A DNA stretch of 64,000 bases from Sphingobacteriales bacterium 50-39 (GTDB lineage Bacteria > Bacteroidota > Bacteroidia > Chitinophagales > Chitinophagaceae), in the NCBI GenBank assembly GCA_001898505.1, contig MKTZ01000004.1, positions 248,001 through 312,000 on the forward strand. The letters run 5' to 3'. The translations under genes and the position numbers were made by a program. The notes under the pieces are model-generated. The model was given only the letters and a program-made list of their open reading frames with translations, ran no database searches and was not told the origin of the DNA. Positions 7,891-15,347 of this stretch are shown here, in pieces (position 1 is the stretch's first letter; the number at the start of each line of letters is the position of its first letter).

Positions 7891-8535
7891 TCAGAGCAGA
7901 AAATCTTTTGTCGCCTGGACAAGCATCGACATGGTGTCCTGTTTGCCCGCCTTGAACATGTGGTTGGCGCCTTCGATCTTCACGAGCCTGGCCTTTGGAA
8001 GGGACTTGCAAACGGCGGTGATCAGGTCCCATGTGGCCAGCTCATCCCTCGTGCCTTGCAGAAAAAGCATTTTTGTCTTGATGTCCTTCAGGTGATCGGC
8101 CCTTTCTGTCGATGGTTTGCCGGAAGGATGTAGCGGGAATCCATAAAAGACGATGCCTTTTACTTCCTTTCGCGGGTGTGCCGCCAGGTACTGGGAGGTC
8201 ATCCGTCCGCCAAAAGATTTTCCCGAGGTAAAAAGCGGCAGGTCAGGGAATGTCGCATGGGCGTGGCCGATGGCGGCGGCAACGGCCTGGTGGGCAACTC
8301 CTGGCGTGTCGGGCCGGCCTTTTTTATTTTCCGCAAAAGGGAAGTTGAAGCGCAACGTGGCGATCCCGGCCTCTGCCAGCGCGGAGGCAAGGGTGGTCAT
8401 GAATATATGATCCATGCCGGCGCCTGCTCCATGCGCCAGTGTCATGATACACTTGCCCGTATCGGGAATGGTATATTCGGCCGACACTGAGCCGATGGAG
8501 GGAGATATCTCTATGGATAGCTGGCGGGAGGTCAT
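7891..8535 (-). CDS. Alpha/beta hydrolase (KANL3/Tex30-like)
   Basis: 214 residues from ATG 8535 (MTSRQLSIE); an upstream in-frame start at 8634 would overlap the divergent subtilase gene. Features: the early LAHGAGAGMDH oxyanion loop, RFNFPFAENKKGRPD, the nucleophile elbow GKSFGGRM (Ser), a GTRDELA acid segment and a terminal GANHMF with the catalytic His. This order matches the small serine hydrolase group related to KANL3/Tex30 and dienelactone hydrolase. No signal peptide. The substrate is unknown. It is convergent with the metallophosphoesterase, with 25 bases between. Confidence 0.82.
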   Translation of the reverse strand: MTSRQLSIEISPSIGSVSAEYTIPDTGKCIMTLAHGAGAGMDHIFMTTLASALAEAGIATLRFNFPFAENKKGRPDTPGVAHQAVAAAIGHAHATFPDLPLFTSGKSFGGRMTSQYLAAHPRKEVKGIVFYGFPLHPSGKPSTERADHLKDIKTKMLFLQGTRDELATWDLITAVCKSLPKARLVKIEGANHMFKAGKQDTMSMLVQATKDFLL

Positions 8536-8612
8536 GTAGATGCAAATAGGTGTATCAAATTTATGGTTTATCGTTGATGGCAAAAAATATCCGGAATGCC
8601 CCATTTTTCTAT

Positions 8613-8619
8613 TAATTTG
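8613..8619 (+). promoter_or_regulatory. -7-like box of the subtilase gene, leaderless layout
   Basis: TAATTTG ends four bases before the ATG at 8624. With a start site 4-6 bases after the box, transcription would begin at or next to the start codon. No clear -33 TTG is seen at the usual distance. Confidence 0.4.
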
Positions 8620-8623
8620 CCGT

Positions 8624-9955
8624 ATGCCCTCCAAAAAACATCCAATCCGTCAGGTAGCAGAAAAACCTATTTTCAAGAGCCCCGATCCGTCATCGACAGA
8701 CACCAGGTCATCCGGACCTCACAGAAAAAAACTTACAGGCCGGGTGTTGGTGCAACTGGATCCTTCCGCCAGCACAACCGATATTTCCAAAAAAGCAAGA
8801 ACGCGGTCGCTCCGTCTGATCCCTCTGCATGCACTGCCACCCGGGCATTTGAATGAAGGACTGGAAAAGGCCGATGGGATCATCTTCGAGCGGCTGAAGG
8901 TGGCGCTGGTGAATGAGCGCAGCGCGGGCGTCCTCAAACAGCTACAGGCATTACGCAATACACCTTTTTTGTCGATTGAGCCGGAACGTTATATCTATGC
9001 CCGGGCCGGCGTGCGGAAGGAGCTGCCTTTTAAGGATACGGCTTCGGCCACATGGGGTATCCAGGCGACGAATGTCCGGAAGAGCAGGTTCACGGGGAAG
9101 GATGTGAGACTGGCCATTCTCGATACGGGTTTTGATTTTACCCATCCGGATTTTATGGGTAGGGTGATCCATCGGAAGTCTTTTGTTGGGCGGCAGGCCA
9201 AAGACAGGGAAGGGCATGGGACACATTGTGCGGGTATTGCCGGTGGTAACCGGGCAACGGTCGACGCAGGTCCGACGAAGGCCCTGAAGGCTAAGGCCGG
9301 TGTTCGATATGGCGTGGCGCCGGATGCGCGATTATACATCGGAAAGATACTGAACGATGAGGGAGAGGGGTCGGATGGGCTGGCGCTGGCGGGTATCGAG
9401 TGGGCATTGGAGCAGGGGTGTCGTGTAGTCTCCATGTCGTTTGGGGCGCAGGTGGAGAAAGGGGATAAGCATTCTGTGATCTTTGAGGAGGTGGCAAAGA
9501 TTGCCCTGGACAATAATTGTCTTTTGATAGCGGCTACGGGAAATGAGAGTGACAGGGAGGAAGGTATTATCGCTCCTGTCAATCATCCTGCGAACTGTCC
9601 TTCCGTGATGGCGGTGGGAGCGTTGACGGAACATTTAAAAATAGCGAACTATAGCTGTGCGACGGTGGGGCGTTCTGGTGGTGTGCGTTCCGGCGGGCAG
9701 AGTATACGTTCCGGCGGCCAGGTCGATATTGCCGCGCCGGGTGACGATATATTTAGCGCCTGGATCGATGGCGGGCATGAGGTCGAGTCGGGCACCTCTA
9801 TGGCTGCGCCTTTCGTAGCAGGGGTTGCTGCCCTTTTATGGGAGCAGTATCCGGATGTCACTGCCCGGGAGATATGGGAGAAACTGATAGGGCAGGTGCG
9901 TAAATTGGGGCTGAGGACTGTGGGAGCGGGTGCGGGGCTGGTGTATGTGCCGTGA
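8624..9955 (+). CDS. Subtilisin-like serine protease (S8 family), no signal peptide
   Basis: 443 residues from ATG 8624. The catalytic triad is complete: Asp167 in ILDTGF, His198 in GHGTHCAG, Ser392 in SGTSMAAP, with oxyanion Asn307 in AATGNESD. Residues 38-125 (RVLVQLDPS to IEPERYIYA) look like a built-in inhibitor I9-type propeptide. There is no signal peptide, so the protease is predicted to be intracellular or released by an unusual route. A short SGG repeat (three RSGG/SGGQ units near 350-365) lies in a surface loop. A separate gene for a propeptide-like protein starts 48 bases downstream, suggesting control by an inhibitor supplied in trans. Both genes have a -7 box placed directly in front of the ATG. 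Confidence 0.92.
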   Translation: MPSKKHPIRQVAEKPIFKSPDPSSTDTRSSGPHRKKLTGRVLVQLDPSASTTDISKKARTRSLRLIPLHALPPGHLNEGLEKADGIIFERLKVALVNERSAGVLKQLQALRNTPFLSIEPERYIYARAGVRKELPFKDTASATWGIQATNVRKSRFTGKDVRLAILDTGFDFTHPDFMGRVIHRKSFVGRQAKDREGHGTHCAGIAGGNRATVDAGPTKALKAKAGVRYGVAPDARLYIGKILNDEGEGSDGLALAGIEWALEQGCRVVSMSFGAQVEKGDKHSVIFEEVAKIALDNNCLLIAATGNESDREEGIIAPVNHPANCPSVMAVGALTEHLKIANYSCATVGRSGGVRSGGQSIRSGGQVDIAAPGDDIFSAWIDGGHEVESGTSMAAPFVAGVAALLWEQYPDVTAREIWEKLIGQVRKLGLRTVGAGAGLVYVP

Positions 9956-9990
9956 CGGGCCTGGGCATTGGCGGGCTGACCAATAAAATG

Positions 9991-9998
9991 TACCTTTG
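9991..9998 (+). promoter_or_regulatory. -7 box of the inhibitor-like gene, leaderless layout
   Basis: TACCTTTG is a full consensus match ending four bases before the ATG at 10003, the same spacing as at the subtilase gene. A TTG at 9968-9970 with a 20-base spacer could be the -33 element. Confidence 0.5.
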
Positions 9999-10002
9999 GG
10001 GT

Positions 10003-10212
10003 ATGGAATTCATAGCCAAAGTAGAGGATAGCCAAAAGTCCAACATCCGGGAGATCGCAGCATCTCTGGAGAGTATGGGTATCCAGATCCGCCGGATCAT
10101 GCGCATCACGGGGACCATCTTCGGATCTACCAGGTCTTTGCCGTTGGCTAAATTGAAGATAAAGGGTATCAAGTCTGTAGAGCAGGATCGCCGGCTGCGG
10201 GCGCGCTCATAA
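10003..10212 (+). CDS. Stand-alone subtilase propeptide/I9-like inhibitor
   Basis: 69 residues from ATG 10003; a GTG or ACG start further up would read through the promoter box. The pattern is that of a subtilisin propeptide or I9 inhibitor: a first strand (MEFIAKVED), a helix (IREIAASLESMG), a second strand (IQIRRIMRITGTIFGS), a second helix and a last strand ending in GIKSVEQDRRLRA, where the I9 family has the Val-Glu-x-Asp that meets the protease cleft. It follows the subtilase by 48 bases and has its own promoter. The natural inference is a foldase or inhibitor for that protease. It overlaps the end of the convergent HTH gene by six bases. Confidence 0.7.
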   Translation: MEFIAKVEDSQKSNIREIAASLESMGIQIRRIMRITGTIFGSTRSLPLAKLKIKGIKSVEQDRRLRARS

Positions 10213-11457
10213 CTTCCCCAATTTTACATCTTTTATCCTGCCCGTGCCTTGGAAGCGGAAATCTATTCCGGCAATAGCGAGCGGTTTTGCAGGCAAGGGC
10301 GACTGGAAGACCTGCCGTCCCTCCAGGTAGATACGAAGCTGTCCCTCCCTCCCTTCACAAACTACATGCACCCAATCGGAGAAGTCGACGCCCAGGAAAG
10401 AGAGGTCCCGCGTCCGTCCTGAATAGTTATTATCCAATAACAGCAGGTTCAATTCCGACACACAGCCTTTATTACATAAAGGGATAATGATGGCGCCGTC
10501 CTCGCAAAGCACACGCACTTCCGTATGCTGACAAATAGCTGTTCCTTCCTTATAGTCATTCTTCACCGTGGCTTCCAGCCGGAAGCTGTCTGTATGCAGG
10601 TGACCCCAGTTGCCGATATTGGAATATCTCACCCAGGGCGTCCGGGGTTGTAGCGGTATATTCTCCTTCCGGATGTCATCTATGGTGAGGCCGAACGCCT
10701 TTCCTTGGATCAGACTGTCCTGTTCGGGGAAATATACCGGTACGGTGGCCTGCTCGATAATGGGGAGCCAGCCTTTTGTCTTAATGATCAGGTCATGTGC
10801 TTTTACTACCTGCTGACCGATGACCAGTCTGGCTTTGAAGAACCCCGGATAATAATAGACGGAAGTAAACTGATGCTGGAGCTTTCCCACTTTTCTACGC
10901 CTGGCAGGATCCCAGGACTGTTGGATGTATACCGAATCGTAGGGGGCGGCTGTTGCGTCGTAATCGAAGATCACGGAATTGGGAAGGCCTTCTGTCAATA
11001 CCTTCTTGCTGGAGAACTGATACCGGGATGGATCGATGATGAGGGTGGGGGCGGTTTTTTTTCGGGTGAAGTAAAGGCTTAGAATGCCTGTTATGATCGC
11101 CGCACCGATGATGGTCCATACCCATGTCAAACGGCGAGAGGATGGGGCGGGGATGGACGGCGTCGGGGCTGCTGCCGGTGTGACCTCCTCCTGCCGAAAG
11201 GCCCTCCAATGTTCATAGCCCATGAACCGGGCCAGGGTGTCCAGGGTAGTGACGGCAGGCAGGCTGTCATATTTTACTTTTCCCCATATCCGTTTGAGGG
11301 TGGTGATGCTTAAATGTATATCGGTGGTCTCGCTGATCTTTTCGCTCAGCAGCTCGAAGTCCCGGCTGGTCCAAAGCTCGCTGTCACCCCATCCCAAACG
11401 GGCTTCTATCCGCCGGCGGCATTCCGTGAGATAAAAAATTTCTGTTTTATTGTCCAT
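10207..11457 (-). CDS. Membrane-anchored HTH-domain protein with LamG-like C-terminus
   Basis: 416 residues. Residues 10-90 hold a DNA-binding-like domain seen in many Bacteroidota proteins (the SITTLKRIWGKVKY segment, then TLDTLARFMGYEHW). A Pro/Ala linker leads to one membrane helix at about 109-129. The remaining 285 residues are predicted outside the membrane; the last part (DSFRLEATVKND, WVHVVCEGREGQLRIYLEGRQV) has the strand pattern of a concanavalin/LamG fold. The arrangement suggests a one-piece membrane sensor that could bind DNA near the envelope; the ligand is unknown. It is divergent from the LamG-like secreted protein gene at 11601, a plausible target. Confidence 0.72.
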   Translation of the reverse strand: MDNKTEIFYLTECRRRIEARLGWGDSELWTSRDFELLSEKISETTDIHLSITTLKRIWGKVKYDSLPAVTTLDTLARFMGYEHWRAFRQEEVTPAAAPTPSIPAPSSRRLTWVWTIIGAAIITGILSLYFTRKKTAPTLIIDPSRYQFSSKKVLTEGLPNSVIFDYDATAAPYDSVYIQQSWDPARRRKVGKLQHQFTSVYYYPGFFKARLVIGQQVVKAHDLIIKTKGWLPIIEQATVPVYFPEQDSLIQGKAFGLTIDDIRKENIPLQPRTPWVRYSNIGNWGHLHTDSFRLEATVKNDYKEGTAICQHTEVRVLCEDGAIIIPLCNKGCVSELNLLLLDNNYSGRTRDLSFLGVDFSDWVHVVCEGREGQLRIYLEGRQVFQSPLPAKPLAIAGIDFRFQGTGRIKDVKLGKL

Positions 11458-11600
11458 TGATAGTTAGACGCTTGTGATTTGAACAAACTTGTATCTACTT
11501 GAACAGGTCCTGCACTTACCTTCTCAGATCTTACCGCCATTTTTACCGGGAGCCACCGGACGCGGTCCGGCTAAAGTTTTTCAAAAATAAAAATATAAAC

Positions 11601-12728
11601 ATGAACAAAGTAATGCTGGCGACGGGATGCCTTCTCTTCCACTTATTTCTTTCCGCGCAAAAGACCATGCCCCGGGCGGTCCAGGTACCGCTGGTGGCCG
11701 AAAAATGGGGGTTCCCTGCCGGAACATGCGAATTCCTGTCCTACAAATCCGTACCGGCCATGCGGCTGCTCTCCAATAAAGACACTACAGTGTTGAAAGA
11801 CCTTCGTTTTTCCAACGGCGTCATCGAATATGACATCGAGCCGGAGGACGATGATTTTACGGGTGTTTTTTTCAGGAGACAGGACAGCAAGGAAAGTGAA
11901 TACTTCTATTTACGGGTGTTTGGCGGCGGCATTCCCGGCATGATGCCGGCCGTACAGTATGCTCCTATCCTGCACGGGGTCAATCTGTGGAACCTGCTGC
12001 CTTACTGCCAGGGGGCGGCCTCTTTTGGGCGTGGTCGGTGGAACCATATCAAGCTGGTCATATCCGGCGAACAAATGTTGGTATATATCAATGACCCCAT
12101 CCACCCTACTCTGGAGATTGCCCATCTGGAAGGTGTTACGCGGGAGGGTAGTATCGGCTTTGACGGGAAGGCTGTCATTGCCAACCTGGTGGTTACACCC
12201 GACAAGACGGAGGGATTGTCTCCGGTAGCCGGTTTCGACCCATACTACAGCGACCCCCGTTATGTGCGGCACTGGTCGGTAAGCCAGCCCATTCCACTAC
12301 CCAAGGGGCGCGAGCTGACGCATGATGATCTTCCAAAGGCAGGGGTTGTCTGGTCGGGGATAGAAGCCGAACGGCTGGGCCTGGTCAATCTTACCCGTAT
12401 GTTTGGTAACAGCGAAAGCCGCCGTTACATTTGGCTTAAATGCCGGCTAAAGGCGCCGGAGGCGCAGGTCCGCCAGGTTGCTTTTGGCTTTACCAATGAG
12501 GTATGGGTCTTTGTGAACGGTAAAATGGCCTTTGTAGACAAGAATATGTATGATGAGCTGATGCGTAAACAGCCAAGGGCAAGGTGCTCGGTAGAGAATG
12601 CCAGTTTTACCCTGCCGCTGCAGGCAGGTGACAACGAGATACTCATCGGCGTGGCCAATGACTTTTATGGTTGGGCCATCATCGCCCGGCTGGATAGTAT
12701 GGAAGGGATCGAAGCGCTGAGAGAATAA
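11601..12728 (+). CDS. Secreted LamG/DUF1080-like protein
   Basis: 375 residues from ATG 11601 (MNKVMLATGCLLF); an in-frame start at 11499 would put 34 basic residues before the signal peptide and is unlikely. The signal peptide ends at LSAQ. The N-terminal half is a concanavalin-like fold of the kind called 3-keto-disaccharide hydrolase or DUF1080 (RFSNGVIEYDIEPEDDDFTGVFFRRQ, GRWNHIKLVISGEQMLVYIND). The second half (residues 235-375) contains another beta-sandwich with VFVNGKMAFVDK, as in glycoside hydrolase family 2 sugar-binding modules. Enzyme activity is not proven. It stops one base before the stop of the convergent parvulin gene. Confidence 0.72.
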   Translation: MNKVMLATGCLLFHLFLSAQKTMPRAVQVPLVAEKWGFPAGTCEFLSYKSVPAMRLLSNKDTTVLKDLRFSNGVIEYDIEPEDDDFTGVFFRRQDSKESEYFYLRVFGGGIPGMMPAVQYAPILHGVNLWNLLPYCQGAASFGRGRWNHIKLVISGEQMLVYINDPIHPTLEIAHLEGVTREGSIGFDGKAVIANLVVTPDKTEGLSPVAGFDPYYSDPRYVRHWSVSQPIPLPKGRELTHDDLPKAGVVWSGIEAERLGLVNLTRMFGNSESRRYIWLKCRLKAPEAQVRQVAFGFTNEVWVFVNGKMAFVDKNMYDELMRKQPRARCSVENASFTLPLQAGDNEILIGVANDFYGWAIIARLDSMEGIEALRE

Positions 12729-13346
12729 CTATCGCCCGTTGGCCCTGAGGACGGTCATATCCTTCTTGAGATCGTCTTCGTAGGTCTTTTTGACGATGTA
12801 ATGCCATTGTTTATCGGACACGTCCACGGCAAAGACCTCGTCTTTTTTGTGGTTGGCTACGGCGTCCTGGACTTCCTTGGGCATCATCTCTTCTCCAAAG
12901 AACCAGCCCGTATCGCCATGGGTTGTGTTGCCGTCCATCGTATATTCATCGGAAAGCTTGTCGAAGGACTCGCCTGCGGCTGCTTTTTGCAGGATGATCT
13001 TTTTGAGGCTGTCGACCTGGGAGTTCGTCAGGGAACCGCCGTCGAGGAAGATGTAATTTGCGCGGTATTTGACTGTTTCGGTGGACTCGACGACCTTATA
13101 AGTAACATATCCTACGGAGAAGAGGTCGCCCTTCTTCTGGCGTAAGAGCCTTTTGTCGATGAGCGTGGTATCTTTTCCGGCCGACAGGTGAAGGATGGCA
13201 GGTTTTAGATTCTTATTGGCGTCCATCCATGCCTGTGCCTGCTGCATATTGTCGATCTTTTTGAACTGATCGGTAACGGTGGTTCCCTGTGCGAATGCGG
13301 ATGCGGAAAAGAGAAGCAATGATAGACCTAGGATCGTATTCTTCAT
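12729..13346 (-). CDS. Periplasmic parvulin-type peptidyl-prolyl isomerase
   Basis: 205 residues with a signal peptide (residues 1-19, ASAFAQ). The parvulin domain occupies about residues 92-192: YRANYIFLDG, then AAAGESFDKLSDEYT, HGDTGWFFG with the conserved Gly-Trp/Phe stretch, and a final VFAVDVSDKQWHYIVKK. These are the landmarks of SurA/PrsA-like rotamases. The N-terminal 70 residues are not recognised. Role: isomerisation of X-Pro bonds during folding of exported proteins. It is a single gene with its own upstream region. Confidence 0.82.
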   Translation of the reverse strand: MKNTILGLSLLLFSASAFAQGTTVTDQFKKIDNMQQAQAWMDANKNLKPAILHLSAGKDTTLIDKRLLRQKKGDLFSVGYVTYKVVESTETVKYRANYIFLDGGSLTNSQVDSLKKIILQKAAAGESFDKLSDEYTMDGNTTHGDTGWFFGEEMMPKEVQDAVANHKKDEVFAVDVSDKQWHYIVKKTYEDDLKKDMTVLRANGR

Positions 13347-13491
13347 ATACTCGATGTTTAAGTATCCTTCGACGGACCGCTTCCGGCGGTGCCTGAAGAC
13401 TGGATATTAAAAATATTATAATTACGCGGCATAATATCAAATAGTTGCTTTTTATTCACAAAAACCGCGCTGGATCCTGCGCTGGGATTAA

Positions 13492-13611
13492 TTTTTTGTT
13501 AAAAAGTTCTCCCCGAAAACCTATGGGTCACGATCCACCATGATGTTGAAGGTGAAGGGGACCAAAGACACTACGGTGATCTTTATGGGAGATATCTGGA
13601 AGCCAAATTAG
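13492..13611 (+). pseudogene. Remnant of a coding sequence, possibly the C-terminus of a GH43-like protein
   Basis: The 260-base gap between the parvulin and the serine hydrolase gene holds a short frame, open between the stop at 13489 and the TAG at 13609. Its last 30 residues look like genuine protein: MLKVKGTKDTTVIFMGDIWK. I recognise the IFMGD-W-P pattern from C-terminal ends of family 43 glycoside hydrolases. There is no start and no upstream homologous frame. The alternative is chance similarity. Confidence 0.35.
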
Positions 13612-14723
13612 TTGGTCAGATCATGCAGCCTGAACACGGGTGAGAAGTCTCCCGCTCCTTCTTCCTGAAGGATGCGGACAATATCCCGGAAGGGGCGGCT
13701 GTTGTCAGCCAGGTTGGAGAAGTAGAAGATGCTCCATTCGTCCCCCGGCAGCTGGATGACGAAGTTGGAGAAGCCGCAGGTGCTGCCGGAGTGAAAGAGG
13801 ATCAGGGGCGAGCTGCCTGTCATAAACCATCCGCCGGCGTAGTAACTTCCTTCCATCCCCGCAATGGGGCTGCGCAGGCGGCGGAGGATGGGCGCGAGCC
13901 GTATCAGTTTATTTTCCTGCAGAGCTTTCATCCATTTGGAATAATCGCTGATGGAAGTATATACTCCGCCGTCGCCCCGGGTGGCGCTGGTGATATTTTG
14001 ATCGGAGAGATAGATCTTACCGGACGAGTCGCGGGCAAACCCCAGTGCCCGGTGAAGGGAATCGTAACCTTCATAGACAGCCGACCAGCTCACATCATAT
14101 ACGAAAGAATGATCCATGTGCAGGGGAGTGAATATGCCGTCTTTTAGGAAGGATGTGAAAGACTGATGAGCTGCCCGCTCGATGATCAGGGCCAGCAGAC
14201 AAAATCCGGAGTTGCTATACTGGAATTTGGAGCCCGGGATAAAATAAGTGGAGTCGTGGGTGGACAGCAAATGCAGTACATCTTCATCCAGCAGCTGGCG
14301 GGTCTGGGTGCGGGGGATCAGCGACTCATAGTCCAGGATGCCGGAGGTATGGGTGAGCAGGTGACGGATCGATACCTGCTGTCCGACGTGCGCGGGAAGC
14401 TCAGGCAGCCAGCGACCGATGGGGTCGTCGAAGCCGAGGCGCTCTTCTTTCTCCAGTAAGAAGATGCCCATGGCCGTGAATTGCTTGGTGACGGAGGCCA
14501 TGCGAAAGTTGGAGGTGGAATCCAGGGCCACGCCGGGAGGGAAAAGGTTGGTGCGGCCAATGGCGTTCCGATAGAGTACATCCCCTTTTTTCTCGATAGA
14601 TAATACGAAGCCTGGCGAGTCGGAAGCGTAGGAATGGAATAATGAGTCCAGAGGCGCGGTCAGGCGGGACTGGGAGAATGTAGTAACGCTGAGGAAGAGC
14701 AGCGGGAGAAAGGATAAACGCAT
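13608..14723 (-). CDS. Exported serine hydrolase (beta-lactamase/class C family)
   Basis: 371 residues with a signal peptide ending TTFSQ. The SxxK motif is SVTK near residue 77 (MASVTKQFTAMG), the YxN motif is YSNSG near 172, and a C-terminal HSGSTCGFSN occupies the KTG-box position. This group includes esterases, D-aminopeptidases and penicillin-binding proteins, so the substrate is open; periplasmic location is likely. It is the last gene of the seven-gene operon that starts with SusC and lies 9 bases after the APS kinase gene. In the context it could release an ester or amide from the imported or sulfonated compound, but this is inference. Confidence 0.85.
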   Translation of the reverse strand: MRLSFLPLLFLSVTTFSQSRLTAPLDSLFHSYASDSPGFVLSIEKKGDVLYRNAIGRTNLFPPGVALDSTSNFRMASVTKQFTAMGIFLLEKEERLGFDDPIGRWLPELPAHVGQQVSIRHLLTHTSGILDYESLIPRTQTRQLLDEDVLHLLSTHDSTYFIPGSKFQYSNSGFCLLALIIERAAHQSFTSFLKDGIFTPLHMDHSFVYDVSWSAVYEGYDSLHRALGFARDSSGKIYLSDQNITSATRGDGGVYTSISDYSKWMKALQENKLIRLAPILRRLRSPIAGMEGSYYAGGWFMTGSSPLILFHSGSTCGFSNFVIQLPGDEWSIFYFSNLADNSRPFRDIVRILQEEGAGDFSPVFRLHDLTN

Positions 14724-14732
14724 AGACGCAAT

Positions 14733-15347
14733 TTACGCGTAATCCTGAATCCCCCTAAAAATACGTCCAGCGCTTTGTTCGGGGGACTCCCGGTCTGTAG
14801 TGATGACCAGGTCAGATGTGGAGGGAATGTCGAACCTGGCCTGAATCCCTGTAAAGTCGATGATCTCTTTGTTGCGCGCTTTTTTATACAGCCCTTTTAC
14901 ATCCCGTTGTTCACAGACCTCCAGGGGGCAGGATACAAATACCTCAAAGTAGCCGGCGCCTATAATGGATCTTGCCAGATCGCGCTGTTCCCTGAGCGGG
15001 GTGATAAAGGAGCAGATCACAATGATATTGTTCTGTACCAGTATTTTTGCTATTTCTGCTGCTCTTCGTATGTTTTCGAGCCTGTCCGATTCGCTAAAGG
15101 TCAGGTCCTTGTTGATCCCCGACCGCAGATCGTCCCCATCGAGCAGGACAGTGATGAAACCTTTGTCTGCCAATAGCTTTGCCATGGTTTTGGCAAGGGT
15201 GCTTTTGCCTGCTCCGGATAAGCCGAGAAGCCAGATGACCATGCCTTTTTGTGTCAATAACGTTCCGGTGGTGGATGTTCCGGGATGGACGGGGCTTGGG
15301 AGGCCGACGGTGGCCTGGAAGTTGCCTAAGATGGTGTCTGATCTCAT
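14733..15347 (-). CDS. cysC: Adenylylsulfate (APS) kinase
   Basis: 204 residues. Phosphorylates APS at the 3' position to give PAPS, the sulfate donor of sulfotransferases. Motifs: the P-loop GLSGAGKST at residues 42-50, the DGDDLRSGINKDLTFSESDR segment that contacts APS, an ENIRRAAEIAK helix, a FITPLREQRD segment and a C-terminal CPLEVCEQRDVKGLYKKAR. All key parts are present. It overlaps the sulfotransferase-phosphatase fusion by four bases (ATGA), so translation is likely coupled. No ATP sulfurylase is encoded nearby; APS must come from elsewhere in the genome. The first 32 residues are shorter and different from typical CysC, but the core is intact. Confidence 0.92.
   Translation of the reverse strand: MRSDTILGNFQATVGLPSPVHPGTSTTGTLLTQKGMVIWLLGLSGAGKSTLAKTMAKLLADKGFITVLLDGDDLRSGINKDLTFSESDRLENIRRAAEIAKILVQNNIIVICSFITPLREQRDLARSIIGAGYFEVFVSCPLEVCEQRDVKGLYKKARNKEIIDFTGIQARFDIPSTSDLVITTDRESPEQSAGRIFRGIQDYA

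Noticed and set aside
11556-11570. Small GC hairpin (CCGGAC-GCG-GTCCGG) in front of the LamG-like gene
   Set aside because: It has only a 6-base stem and no clear T run; an attenuator role is not supported.
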